Assembly (NCBI GenBank): GCA_012845835.1
Contig: JABAKD010000023.1
Location: 1,227,343-1,291,342, forward strand
DNA length: 64,000 nt
Direction of reading: 5' to 3'
DNA from: Undaria pinnatifida
Lineage: Eukaryota; Sar; Phaeophyceae; Laminariales; Alariaceae
Of this stretch, positions 35,716-46,178 are shown in pieces. The position numbers and the translations under genes are program-made. The number at the start of each line of letters is the position of its first letter. Position 1 is the stretch's first letter. Under the pieces are notes generated by a model, which saw only the letters and a program-made list of their open reading frames with translations, made no database searches and had not been told where the DNA came from.

Positions 35716-36260
35716 CTAAACCGTTCTCCGGTGACAAGCAGTAGCATCGACATCATTTGCATACGTCGATCGCCTAGCACATGCCGTCGGCCACGTCATA
35801 GTGTTGGCATTAGAGGTGAGAGGGGGCGAGGCGAGATCGGTATCCCCATAACTCACCCACAAGACCCCACCCAGAATCAACCCCAATCCGTCTATTGCGT
35901 TCGCAGTATCGACGAACTCTCGACTTTGCGCTAACAGAAAATGACGCAGGGACCTCTTCGAGCCCAACAGGATTGCGTGAGCGCAGACGGACAGCTTCGG
36001 CGATTCGCCAGGTAATTCCACCGGTTCAACCGCTCGACCTGAACGGGGCTTTATTCTACATTCCACCTATACAGGACTTCGAGGAAATAAGTTATATTTT
36101 TCCCCACAGGGGCAGGCAAAAAACAAACTGTCCACGTGGTTTTTTAACCAACAGCGTTCTGATATAGTTCAATTCTAGTAAACACTGCAGTAGTAGCAAA
36201 TGTATGTCACATCCAGTGCTCTTGTAGGTTTGTGGGCAGTGCACTGTCAGCTGTGGCCTG
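35716..36260 (-). repeat. Diverged duplicated segment with coding-like minus strand, copy 1
   Basis: This aligns with 37,206-37,690. Shared blocks on the plus strand are GCAGTATCGACGA(A/G)(C/T)TCTCGAC, AACA(G/C)GATTGCGTGAGC, and TGTATGT(C/T)ACATCCAGT. The minus-strand frame over 35,716-36,066 contains S-R-E-F-V-D-T-A-N-A-I-D-G and C-A-H-A-I-L-L-G-S-K-R. Both have counterparts in the second copy (C-R-E-L-V-D-T-A-N-A-T-D-G and R-A-H-A-I-V-L-G-S-E-R). The protein is not recognised. Confidence 0.45.
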
Positions 36261-37205
36261 TCATGAGGCTTAGCACAGCAGTCCACCGGGATGACGGAGT
36301 GCGCCTTGCTTGGTCTTCGTTTACCTGAGACCTAGCGGCGGTATTGCAGCAGCACCGACACGTTGAGATTTCTCGTCATTCTTTAATTTTCCGCTGTAAG
36401 GACCATCGACTGGACTGCTGTAGGGGTCCCTCTATTGTATCTCGACAGCCAACAGTTGTCGTTGGCGTCGGCCGAGTTTCGTCCTCAAAAAAGGGAGGGC
36501 GTGAGACGAAATCTCAATGTCGCGAAAAAATCAAACGACGTTGGGCATAATTTAACGAAAAAAAATCGCGCCAAAAAAAAGAAAAGATACGCTAAAAATT
36601 GCACCAAAAAAAAATGATTTCGTGTAGTTTATATGGGAAACAAAATCTTTGACTTTCTACGACGTATGGAAAAATTATTGAAGTTCGGGTGCATGTATGA
36701 CATACTGTTCGTCAGTGGCTCTGCGTATGTAATTCCAAGAAAACCTTTTTTTCATTTTTCAAAAGTAAATGTTTTGGATAGAGGTGGTAGGATTTAACAA
36801 AATGTTCAAATCGGAACGAACTATACTAATATACAGTCATTTTTTTTATTGGTTCCATTACCTACAGGCAACATCCAATGTTTCAGTTAATATTGTTGGG
36901 GGGGAAATTAACAATTTGATTTTCATGATACGGAGTGAACCCCGGACTAGTATTATGGAGGTGTCATAGGTGAATCAAACACTTGTTTTTTTCCACCGCT
37001 AGGAATACAGGTTGGCGACTTCGTTTCCTATTGGAAAGAACGGCGGTAATTCCGCAGATATGTATATTTTTTCTCCGTAATTTTTTCCTATCAAAGGTTC
37101 CCAACGTCGTTTTACACTTAGTTAACAATCTGCTTTTGAATTTGAGATCCCCTGACGAAGAAAAGCCTATTCCCCTTGACGGAATAAAGTTCAAGCAAAT
37201 TACAG
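36261..37205. other. No recognisable gene; A- and T-run rich
   Basis: Sequence between the two copies of the duplicated segment. It is rich in A-runs (36,557-36,616) and T-runs (36,746-36,850). No supported feature. Confidence 0.35.
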
Positions 37206-37690
37206 TTACAGACGCAGTGGGTGCGCCGCCTGAACACATGTGCACTCAACGATCCGTCCGTTGCATTTGCAGTATCGACGAGTTCTCGACATTGCACCAA
37301 GAAAATGGTAGGGGTAGGCTCTGAGTGTCGGCCTCTCCGATCCCAACACGATTGCGTGAGCTCGGAAAGACGGCTTCAGCGGTTTGTCAGATCTCCCCAC
37401 CTCCCGTGACCGGTCCACCAGAAACGGTGGGACAATCTGCCAAGACGGGAGTTCCACATTTTCTCCTTTGTTTGCTCCAAAGAGGAAGCAGCGAATCAAC
37501 GCTTTTCCACCCTTCACGAAGTCATTTACCAACAACATTATGACAACCTTCTGTTCGACCAATCATTGTGTGTGTGCACGAGTACCTTGGTATGTCAACC
37601 AAGCACAAGGACATCTGTGTCACATGCAGCATAACAACATGTATGTTACATCCAGTTCTTTGGGTAATGCGCTCTCAGTTTTGAACGGTG
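37206..37690 (-). repeat. Diverged duplicated segment with coding-like minus strand, copy 2
   Basis: Partner of 35,716-36,260. Here the two conserved peptide blocks lie in different frames (37,118-37,300 and 37,206-37,562), so this copy is frame-broken. The family is unknown. Confidence 0.45.
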
Positions 37691-38782
37691 ATCGGGCTTG
37701 GCAGGGATATAGAATCGTAAGGTGGTGCATGCAGTTGCTTTTCCTCATCCACGTTTACACCTTCTTCACAGCAGCTGTATTCCGGTGCTTCACCGACATG
37801 TTGACGCCCTCGCCTCGTGCTCTCCCCGTTCTTATGGTATTGTGGTCCTTCTATAGGACCGTTTAGGTGGCACAGGTCACCCACTGCTTGACAATTGTGG
37901 TGATTCCGGAGTATGCAGGTTTACCGGCCTTACCAATTGCTGAGACAAAGAAAGTTGGTGATAAACATGCTCAATCCCCACAGCGCCAATACAATAATCC
38001 ACGAACGAAACCATTCTCTATTTCGCCACCCATCCCCCTGCGCACCCACCACTTACCCACCACGCACACACCGCCCACCGATCAACATAAATACGGCCAA
38101 CCCACACAGCACGACACAAATTCAAAAAACAAAAGGATTGACCAACTTGGCACGATTGCAACCCCCAGTGCACCCACCACCCACCCGCCATCCACAGACC
38201 AAGCCAACTTTATAGCTGTTATGCAGTAAGTGCGCGGTGAATAGCGGTACAAGAATACAGAGGCAGTTCAGCAGTGCGGTAAGACGTTGTACGGTAGTGA
38301 TCAGCACATGTGACGAGAGTGTCTTCTTCTTTGCATGTACATAGTCTATGCTAAACTTGTTTTTGTCCGCCTGGAACACAATTTTTATAACGATATTTTC
38401 TGCTGACTGACGCGCTATTCCTCTTGAAACCCATACAAACCTTTAATGGTGCTTATTCAATCGTGGCCGCCTCATATTTATTTTGCAGGTACATCTTGCG
38501 CTCCGTTGAAGACGAGTCGGCCCCAAATCGGGGGTGGATGCAAGCGACGCCAACGATACTCATTCGCTTCCGTCACCAACCCAATACACACACGGCAGGT
38601 ACATACTGCCGTTAGAAATTCGGAACATGTTCCACACCAAGGCCTACCTGTACTTTTCTACTGTTTGAAAGCAATCCTCGTCGATAACCCAATAAGATAT
38701 CTTGTTCGTTAACCCTTTTTATTTCGTCATCTTACGGTGGACGCACGATCGACAGGTTTGTACAGCTCGACGGAAAAATGGT
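37691..38782. other. A/C-rich stretch at 38,030-38,215; region upstream of an EsV-1-7 pseudogene
   Basis: The plus strand at 38,030-38,215 is almost free of T and G (CACCCACCACTTACCCACC type), giving Pro/Thr/His-rich frames of no evident meaning. At 38,752-38,770 there is an ACAGGTTTGTACAGCTCG segment. It matches the leader of the other EsV-1-7 loci but is out of frame with the repeats that follow. Confidence 0.4.
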
Positions 38783-39186
38783 ATGGGGCGTTGTTCACAT
38801 ATCACCTGCATGAGGGAGCCGAGTTTCAAGGTTGCCGGCAAAAAAGCGTCGTACTGCAAAAGGCGTGCTAATGATGGCATGGTAGACGTACGCAGCAGAC
38901 GTTGTCTGAATGGCTCGTGCGACAAAGCGATCGACATTCAACATCCCCGCCCGAAAGCCGCCGTTGTACTGCAAGCAAAATGCTGAGGCTAGCATGGTAG
39001 ATGTACGCAACAGTCATTGCTGACACGAGACGTTGCACGAAACTACCTTACTTCAACATCCTTGGCTAAAAGCCGCCGCTGTACTGAAAAAAACATGCAA
39101 GTAATAGCATGGTGGACGTACGCAACAGCCGTTGCTCACAGGAGGCGTGCACGATACAAGCTAACGTCAATGCCATCGGCAGAAAT
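38783..39186 (+). pseudogene. EsV-1-7 repeat gene, 5' half, decayed and split by a retrotransposon
   Basis: ATG at 38,783 (purine at -3, G at +4) opens onto the first repeat (MGRCSHITC). The repeat's Cys-x2-His end has Arg in place of His. A frameshift occurs in the second repeat (about 38,920). The third contains TGA at 38,992 and the fourth stops near 39,070 and 39,085. The fifth is cut at 39,186 by the LTR element and resumes at 49,615. The decay makes the locus non-functional whatever the insertion did. Orientation is opposite to the other EsV-1-7 loci. Confidence 0.8.
39182..39186. repeat. Target-site duplication GAAAT (left)
   Basis: GAAAT here and at 49,610-49,614 flanks the LTR element. 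Five bases is typical for Ty3/gypsy integrases. Confidence 0.8.
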
Positions 39187-39604
39187 ATAACGGAAGGGGA
39201 GGCTAGGGATAGAGGCGGATCCGATGTCTACGTGTGTCTGAGTGGTCTCTAGCCATTCATGCGGCAGGACCCTAGGTCTTGTGTGCATTGTACAGAGAGG
39301 AAGGTACCAGGGACCCAGCCTACAAAGCACTGCTACCGACCTGATGATAGCAGCCCCTGATCGGTACCGAGTTCGGTGGTTGAGCCTGAACAGCGGTAGT
39401 GTGAGCCTTGAAGGTGGCTTGTGAGAAGGAGTAGAAGGTCTCCGGTCGTGGATACGGTATTCGCTTTGTGGATTATTGCTAACTCAGGGCAAGCAAAGGA
39501 GTAAGAGCAGAGGGGACGAGGAACCAGTACTGATAGTACCTATTGGGACTAACGCATTCCCCAAAAGTGCAACTCCTATCAACCGTAACAATGTAACCAT
39601 AACA
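39187..39604 (-). repeat. 3' LTR (418 bp)
   Basis: Nearly identical to 49,190-49,609. In element orientation it begins TGTTATGG and ends CCGTTAT. It lacks the canonical terminal CA, which may be a mutation or a family trait. Confidence 0.9.
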
Positions 39605-39614
39605 TCCCCCCATT
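39605..39614 (-). other. Polypurine tract next to the 3' LTR
   Basis: On the minus strand AATGGGGGGA ends exactly at the TG of the 3' LTR, the expected place for the plus-strand primer of reverse transcription. Confidence 0.6.
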
Positions 39615-40749
39615 AGTATGAACAGCTGTCTGTCAGCTGCAACATACTAATTAACGGTAGCAGGGAGAGTGACAACCGCGAGTTGACACACTTCCTTTAT
39701 CGAAAACTACCGGCGATATCTTTGAGTGGGTCGAACGGCCAACCGAAAATTAAAAGAGGCAATAGTGGCCAAACTCAAGTAAAATCCACAGCTCTTCATA
39801 ATTCTCACTGCGCTTTGGCTCGCGGCCCGACATCGACTTGCGCGAAGGTAAACCCGGCTTCCGGGAAAAAACTTTCGCTCCCCATCCCGACAGCCCTAGA
39901 AGTTGGACAACAACTGAAAACACCAAGTGACACTCGGACGTAAAATACTTTGGAAAAAACCGTCCCTCGCCTGGTGAATCCACTGTAGTTGCTGCCCGGC
40001 TCTCAACACCTACAGCGCGCGAAAAACCTAGCCATCCAGGAAAAAACCCATAGTGCAAAGTCCTACAACACCAAGCTCACACAGACGCCACGGCACACCG
40101 CACGAACCCACCTGGGTGCTACCGGGCGCAGAGCCACCCTTCGACTACCAATCAGACCAGAACATCTAATCAGCACGTCTCCAAACATTCAAACTTTTAC
40201 TGGCTGCCGACTGGGGGCACGCTCGAAAATCGACAACACAACTGCATAAAACTGGTGCGGCAAAGCCAACAACAGTCCAAACTCTTCACTTCATGTAAAT
40301 ACGACCGCATCTTGTACGAACATCCATGATCACCCGCAGACAGTCACACAATCCAACACATCCTCTTCATCCAGCAATTACCTAAGGCCGAAATCATTTC
40401 CTCCCAAGGCTATCTCGAAAGTCTTTCTAGTTCGCGTCTAGACAGCTCCTCCCAGTTCCCGTCAGTGTAGCGCACACGCCAGTAGGGGGGAAGGTAATCG
40501 TACACGTGGCCTTAATGTTGGATGCCTCCGGCTAGCTCCTTCTTAAAGGTAAAACCTATAGGAAAAGTATGCAAGGCTTAGGCGCGGGACAACGGAGCAC
40601 GGGACTGTAACTAAGTTGGGTACAGAAGTGTTTGCTAGCTGGGGGAAATACAAGTGCCAGAGAGCAACGAAACAATCCAACTGAAGGGACGTGAGGCTAC
40701 GTCGCATGGTCTCTTCCGACAGCCAGTCCGATACTACACAATTTCCTGA
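39615..40749 (-). other. Element 3' untranslated region
   Basis: Between the integrase-frame remnants and the 3' LTR lie about 1.1 kb with no recognised domain. The plus-strand frame at 39,989-40,249 is a chance frame. Confidence 0.5.
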
Positions 40750-42055
40750 CTACTCTTTGTACTCCCAAATAGTCCTCATGCTGGAAGCCGATTGAACTCT
40801 GCGACAGTCGGTGATGGTGACTAGACCTAAACTCTCTTTAGCTCCTGCAGGCAATTTGAAGTCGGGGCCCCACGCATACTGGGCGAACTCTTCAGCTAGC
40901 GAGTGTCGGAAAGAAAGTGCTCGAAGGTGGAAATGTTTTACATCGGCCGTAGATACCCTTCGACTGCGCTTCTTTCTACCATATGCATCATGACTTCTAC
41001 GCTGAGACCGGGCTGGATCACCCCCGTCACTTTCCACGGTCCTGTGAAAAGATCGTGTTGCAACTTTCTTCCCCTGTGGTCACGATGTCGACTGCTCTCA
41101 GATTCGCGCACTAGCACCAGACTGTCCTTCACGACGCCAACTCCAGCCGACGACCTTTCGATGGAGGCGTTCACCTTCGCGCGTGCTGCCACTCGAAGCT
41201 CGTGCCGTTTGTCAAGGGCGAGTCGTACTTCACGGAGATTCTGCTTGCGCCTCTCCACGAAGTTGTCGAGTCCCCGCTTCTGACCCATCTCGTCCGTCAG
41301 AGGAACTAACGAATCTAGGGACGTGCGAGGCTCGCGACCGAACATGAGTTCGAAGGGAGTCATGGAGAATGGGAGCGAGGTGTCTGGCAAGGTGCGTTTG
41401 ATCCACAGAGCAGGCGAAACATACTCGTCCCATCGGTCAGGCCAGGACCTACACAGCTCGGCTAATAACTCCTGCAGCCATCCCCCCAGTCTCTCAACCG
41501 CCCCCTGGCCTCGAGGGTGATCAGCAGCACCAAACACAATGTTTGCGCGCAACCATCTGCACAAGTTCTTAACCACCTCCGCACCGAATTCTTGGCCTCC
41601 ATCGCAGCGCACCGTCTTTGGAACTCCGTACGTTAGACACAGCTCCACAAACACTCGGGCTACGCCAACAGCTTGCTTGGTTTTTAGCGGGAACCCGAGG
41701 GGGGACTTTGAGGCGCGGTCTACCACGAGCAAGGTATAGTTGTTGCCAGTTGTGATGGTGAGTCAATCTTGAGGATGTCCATTTGCAACTCGTCCCACGG
41801 CTCAAGCGGTCTACCTGGCATCATGGCTACTCGTCTGCTGAGCGGTCTCTTACGTCTACGACACGCACATGACAACACATAGTGTCGAGTGTCTTTCATC
41901 ATCGTGGACCAGTGGAAATGATCGCGTAGAAGTGACAGCGTTGCTCCTACCCCTGCATGACCGTGTAGTGTGTGCACCAACGCAATGATGTCGGCTACCA
42001 TGGCAACTGGAATATAAGGCAGCTTTCTCCCCTTCCCATTGTCATACCGAACCAC
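40750..42055 (-). pseudogene. Integrase of the Ty3/gypsy element, frameshifted
   Basis: Integrase inserts the cDNA into the host genome. The frame opening at 42,055 carries the zinc-binding domain (H28, H31 and H33 region; C63-x-C65, one residue shorter than the usual C-x2-C). It also carries the first catalytic Asp (D93, in QMDILKID). It then runs into a stop near 41,723. The core continues in another frame from about 41,750 to 40,938. D44 in CDGGQEFG and E80 in GAVERLGG of that frame are 35 residues apart, the DD35E signature. The end GYLRPM resembles the C-terminal GPY/F-type module. A further tail in yet another frame runs to 40,750. At least one frameshift, near 41,745, inactivates it. 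Confidence 0.88.
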
Positions 42056-42355
42056 ATCATCCGTACCTAGGCTATACCCGTCACACCCGCTTCCCCCCTG
42101 GCTAGAGTCAACTCCATTGCTTAGAACCTCGCGAACCTGACCCAGATGGGTGTCGTCTCAATGCCGACGAGCTAGCTCGGACGGCCTTGTAAGTACCCGT
42201 GCCGTCAGATCGATTGCCGATGCTCCACCGGTCGCCTGGCTCGACAAAGACGTCGGAACCTTCCCCCGTGCGGCCAGCACCTCACCTATGTCGTCGTGGC
42301 CAGGTCAAACGGGGGACGGCGGTAGCGTCGATTACGGCTGCGCCGAAGCGGGGGC

Positions 42356-43129
42356 TTACACCGTGGTGAGACCGACGTTCTTTCTGCCCGGTATGGCCTC
42401 CAGTACGATTGTCGGGGGCAGCTGCAGGTCACCGATCGGTCGTAATCGCACCGAAGGGGTACGGTTCCGGCCGCTACGGCGAGGGGCATCCGTCTCAGAG
42501 TCAAGAGCAGCACACGCGGCGAAAGGCAACGCTCGAAAGGAGGACAAGAGGGAGTCAACCACTTCTGGGGTGGGGTGAGAGGTGGGGTGAGAGGTTTAGG
42601 AATCTGCATCCCCAGCGTGGTCTGCCTGCACAGGGTCCAACTCAGCCAGCATTACACCCTCCAACTCCGGTCCAAGGGTCTCTACCGAAGCGCCTGCAGC
42701 AGCGGACGACCAATCATCCGGAAACGAATCGTCGACATCGACCTCTACCGGGCTAGCAACAGGCAACCTGGACAATGCATCGGGTACTACGTGCTCTACC
42801 CCAGCCTTCCATTCCAGCTCCATGTCGTACTCCATCAGCCTCAGCGCCCACCTGTGTACCTTAGGACAGAGTTCACGGCTTCGGAACAACCATGTGAGGG
42901 CAGAACAGTCTACCACAAGTTTGAACCGTCGACATGCGAGGTACGGCCGAAAATTGTCTACCGCCCACAAGACTCCCATGCACTCCCGTTCCGTGGGACC
43001 CCGTCTAGCATCGGTTTGTAAAAACCGGTGGCTGGCAAACGCTACCGCTCTGGTGACACCGTCGATTTTCTGCATTAGCGAAGCTCCTACACCCATTGTG
43101 CTAGCATCGGTATGTGGTTCAAACGGGCG
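42356..43129 (-). pseudogene. RNase H domain and linker of Pol
   Basis: RNase H removes the RNA strand during reverse transcription. The TDAS motif (catalytic Asp) lies just after an in-frame TAG at 43,130-43,132. ERE and DCSALTWLF follow, then the typical gypsy sequence HVVPDALSR before the linker. The frame stops at 42,596-42,598 and continues in phase to 42,356 through a linker with no known domain. ATG at 43,096 is internal, not a start. The frame is the same as the RT core and the integrase zinc-finger segment. Confidence 0.9.
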
Positions 43130-44436
43130 CTAAAGGTCGGGGAAAGCGAGAACCTTCGGGGAAGCCAACGCTCCTCCAAAAGACTGGAAGGCGTCTTCCT
43201 CAGCTGTTGACCAGGGAACAGTAAGCTTGCGTGCACGTTTCGAAGCGAAGGCTTTGTTGCGCAAGATGTTGGTGACCGGAGCGGCGGTCAGACTGTAGTT
43301 GGGTACAAACTGACGCAAGTTGCCGGTTAGACCCAAGAACGTGCGCAGCTCTTCTACGGTGTGCGGTCGAGGCATGCGTGCGATTGCATCTAGCTTAGAC
43401 GGGGCAGGGTACAGGCCAGTACTGTCAATAATCATGCCGAGGAACTCCTGTGACGCTGCGCCAAAAATGCATTTAGCAAAGTTCACAGACAGTTCTGCCG
43501 CTGCAAGGCGGTTCAGAACGAGAGTCAGAGTAGCGAGGTGTTCGTCCCGTGTGTCGCTAGCGATCAGAATGTCGTCAAGCCACCTAAACACGCCTGAGAG
43601 ATACCCCAGAGCCGACTTTACTCTACGAGTGAAGGCTGCCGGAAGCACTGTCAGTCCATAACCCGCGCGAGTGAATTCCCAGAGCATACCATCGGCATCT
43701 CGATAGGCTGTCTTGTAATGGTCTTTCTCGCCAATTTCCATTTGGTGAAAATCGGAGGAGAGGTCTAGCTGAGTAAAATATTTCTTGCCCTTCAAACCGT
43801 CGAATATCGTCTGCATGTCACCCAAACCCCCGCTATCCGAGACCAAGAGTTGGTTAAGCTTACGCCAGTCGATGCACAGTCAAAGTGTACCATCCTTCTT
43901 TATAACGCACAAACACTGGGCAGCCAACAAGGAGACGTGGATTGGCGAATCACGCCTCGATCTACCAACTGCTGAATCTCTGCCCTGATCATGCGTCGTT
44001 CTTCCGGAGAGAAACGTCGTTGCTTGGCTGCAAAAAGTGTGCAAAACTCGTTGATAAGAGGTAGGTCAAGCTCACCGTTGATACAAGCAGGCACCCGCTT
44101 CAAGTCGATCGGAAACAGGCCATCCTCGTTGAACGCAGCGAGAACGTTGACGAGCTGCTGCTTCTTGAGCGACCCTAGCGTCCCCTGGGTGGCGTTCTCG
44201 ACGCGAACACGCGGGATATATTCCCGATCGGCTGGGGCCGGGCTCGGGGTGCGCGCTTCACGGGGAGAAAGGGGTGGGTCGGCAGCGAAAGGCGAGGCAT
44301 CAAACAGCGAATCGAAAGCCGGCTTGTCGCCAACGTTGAGTGCTACCATGCGAGCTTTTACTCGGCTACCCTCGACTGCCACCTTCTCCTCACTGCTGTT
44401 GACCAACCTGCGGTTAACAGGCGACCTCGGAACCAA
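43130..44436 (-). pseudogene. Reverse transcriptase of the Ty3/gypsy element, broken
   Basis: This copies the element RNA into DNA. The N-terminal part (44,436-43,900) includes FSPEERRMIRAEIQQLVDRG and ends after STSPCWLPS at a frameshift near 43,905. The palm follows in the next frame: IKKDG, then TGA at 43,880-43,882 where Arg is normal (before LCIDWRKLN), then FTQLDLSSDFHQ with the first Asp. Next come the catalytic WLDD, replacing the usual Y/F-x-DD, and FLGMII of the thumb region. It ends FPDL at the TAG at 43,130. Upstream it is contiguous with protease, separated only by an in-frame TGA at 44,437-44,439. Confidence 0.92.
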
Positions 44437-45336
44437 TCACATCACCGCACGAGCTACTCCCACCACCGCCCCTTGCTCTAAATCAAACCGCTCGGTCGGC
44501 AAGACCATCACGAGCTGCCTGTCCTGCGGTTGCGGCCCCACAGCCGCCGCTTCCACCGCGCGAGTGGTGAAACCCTCGACGATGGTAGTCTCCAGCAGTT
44601 GTCGCACGTCCCACTCGAAGGAGGTGTCTTCCTCCCACACCACGTCCTCGTAGCTGGGAACATCTGTGGGGACGGCGGGCACTTCGGGGGCGGTCTCGGG
44701 GGCAGCCGTAAGTAGACTAAACTGGTCCCGAGTGTTGCAGAGTGGGCTGGCAGCATGGGGGGCGTACGGTGCAATCGACAGAAAGAGCACCAAGGGCGCG
44801 GCTGGCACAGGTTTAAAGCCTCTGTTGGAGCTAAAATCGAGCACGCTAGCATTTCTCCTGAAGAAATCTGCTCCCACAATGAAACCGTATGGCAACCCGT
44901 CTACCACTCGTACCTCTACGTCTCTCACACGCGCATCGCCGTCAAACCACACTGGCAGTGCTACGGATCCTTGAATACGTATCGGAGGGGTATCACTGTC
45001 GCGAGAGTTAGCAGCTTCAAGGGCTCCCGCTCTACGCTCGTCGAGACGTCGTCGAGTGAGTCGCTTGAGTCCACGCCACAAGGAAAGAGATATGTAGCTA
45101 CCACCTCCTGCACCAGTGTCTAACAGAATCTCAACCTTACGCGGTCTGCGGCGACGATGCCGATGCCAAATCTGCCCCACTACCAGCAACTGGTCCCCGC
45201 TATCCTGCTCCTCACCCGGTGAGGGGTCCACCGTTGCCACCGCGTCCCCCAGGCTTGCGTCCGCGTCGCCTGGGGCGTGCGTCGCCTGGGGCGCATCTTC
45301 ATGCAGAGCCGTTGAACGCCGCTGGGGCTGCACCAT
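44437..45336 (-). CDS. Retropepsin-type aspartic protease segment of Pol
   Basis: This open frame of 299 residues starts at an ATG. It holds the catalytic D73-T-G-A within EILLDTGAGGGS and the later hydrophobic GFIVGADFF (residues 151-159) typical of retropepsins. It would act as a dimer to cleave Gag-Pol. A basic stretch (residues 58-67) precedes the domain, and a long acidic and proline-containing segment follows it. The ending TGA at 44,437 is directly followed, in phase, by the RT N-terminus. The original ORF was therefore probably PR-RT continuous and the TGA a nonsense change. The frame is shifted relative to the upstream Cys/His segment. Confidence 0.88.
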   Translation of the reverse strand: MVQPQRRSTALHEDAPQATHAPGDADASLGDAVATVDPSPGEEQDSGDQLLVVGQIWHRHRRRRPRKVEILLDTGAGGGSYISLSLWRGLKRLTRRRLDERRAGALEAANSRDSDTPPIRIQGSVALPVWFDGDARVRDVEVRVVDGLPYGFIVGADFFRRNASVLDFSSNRGFKPVPAAPLVLFLSIAPYAPHAASPLCNTRDQFSLLTAAPETAPEVPAVPTDVPSYEDVVWEEDTSFEWDVRQLLETTIVEGFTTRAVEAAAVGPQPQDRQLVMVLPTERFDLEQGAVVGVARAVM

Positions 45337-45451
45337 CGTCAGCCCAATCGTCGTCGCTCCCGTCCGACACGATCCCGAAATCGCACATCAAGCGGTACTG
45401 GCCCGGCGTGAGCGAAGCTACGCGGTCCCTGTCTCGCCCTGCCTCCTAACG

Positions 45452-46178
45452 TTACTTGATCCCGTTGTAGAAGGCCGGTGGCACTAGCGCGTGGTTACAC
45501 CGGCACGGGAAGCGTCGGCAGTTGCCCGCGAAGGCATGGCGGTAGCACACATCGTGCGATCGCAGGTAATCCAGGATCTCGCTTCGACGCGCGGACGGCG
45601 GCGGTCGTGCTTCGGTCGGTGTCGACGGTGTGGTCGGAACGGTGGCTGGCGCGGCGACCGCGGCTTGTGCGGATGGAGCCGGGCGGTGCGTGGACAAGCG
45701 GGCTACGAACGGTACTCCATGCCCCCCAGGAACCGTGGCGGTCTGGTTCCGATACGCCGCAACCTGTGGTGCGACAGGCGGTGCCGACGCAGGGGAAGGC
45801 GCTAGAGCAGAGAAAGGGCAAGTCAGCAAGGGGGGGCGGCAACGCCGAGGGCGCGCCGGTCCCTTGGTTGACCAACAGTGACCGTGCTTCCGCCATTGAG
45901 AAAAGGCGGTCGGGGCCGGCTACCTTTGCGTGCTTACGCGGTGCCGGTGGCGTTATGTACGACGCATTACGCGACAATAGGACGCCAACGAACTTACGAA
46001 ACAACTTCTCCGCTACCACGCCGCGTCGTGCCATCGCTTCTCCCAACGGGTCATGCCACTCCATGCGCAAAGGGCTGAGAGAGGAGGTTGTTTCGTATGC
46101 TGTCTCAGGCCGGATCGCGGATACGCCGTTGCGGTCGAACGGGTTAGGCAGCAAGACCTCGACAACCCTATCGTAAAG
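45452..46178 (-). pseudogene. Gag C-terminal part with a CCCH-like zinc finger
   Basis: After the TAG at 46,179 the gag frame continues in phase to about 45,830, with no recognised domain. A run of seven C on the coding strand (45,830-45,836) then marks a +1 frame change into a proline/alanine-rich stretch. That stretch ends in a finger C-x8-C-x4-C-x3-H (CYRHAFAGNCRRFPCRCNH), likely the nucleocapsid RNA-binding module. It is CCCH-like instead of the usual retroviral CCHC knuckle. The frame stops at 45,452, about 115 bp before the protease ATG. Whether the C7 site is a programmed frameshift or a mutation cannot be told from one copy. Confidence 0.75.

Noticed and set aside
38030-38215. Proline/threonine/histidine-rich frames suggesting a cell-wall protein
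   Set aside because: A/C-rich low-complexity DNA gives such peptides in several frames. There is no signal peptide and no conserved copy.
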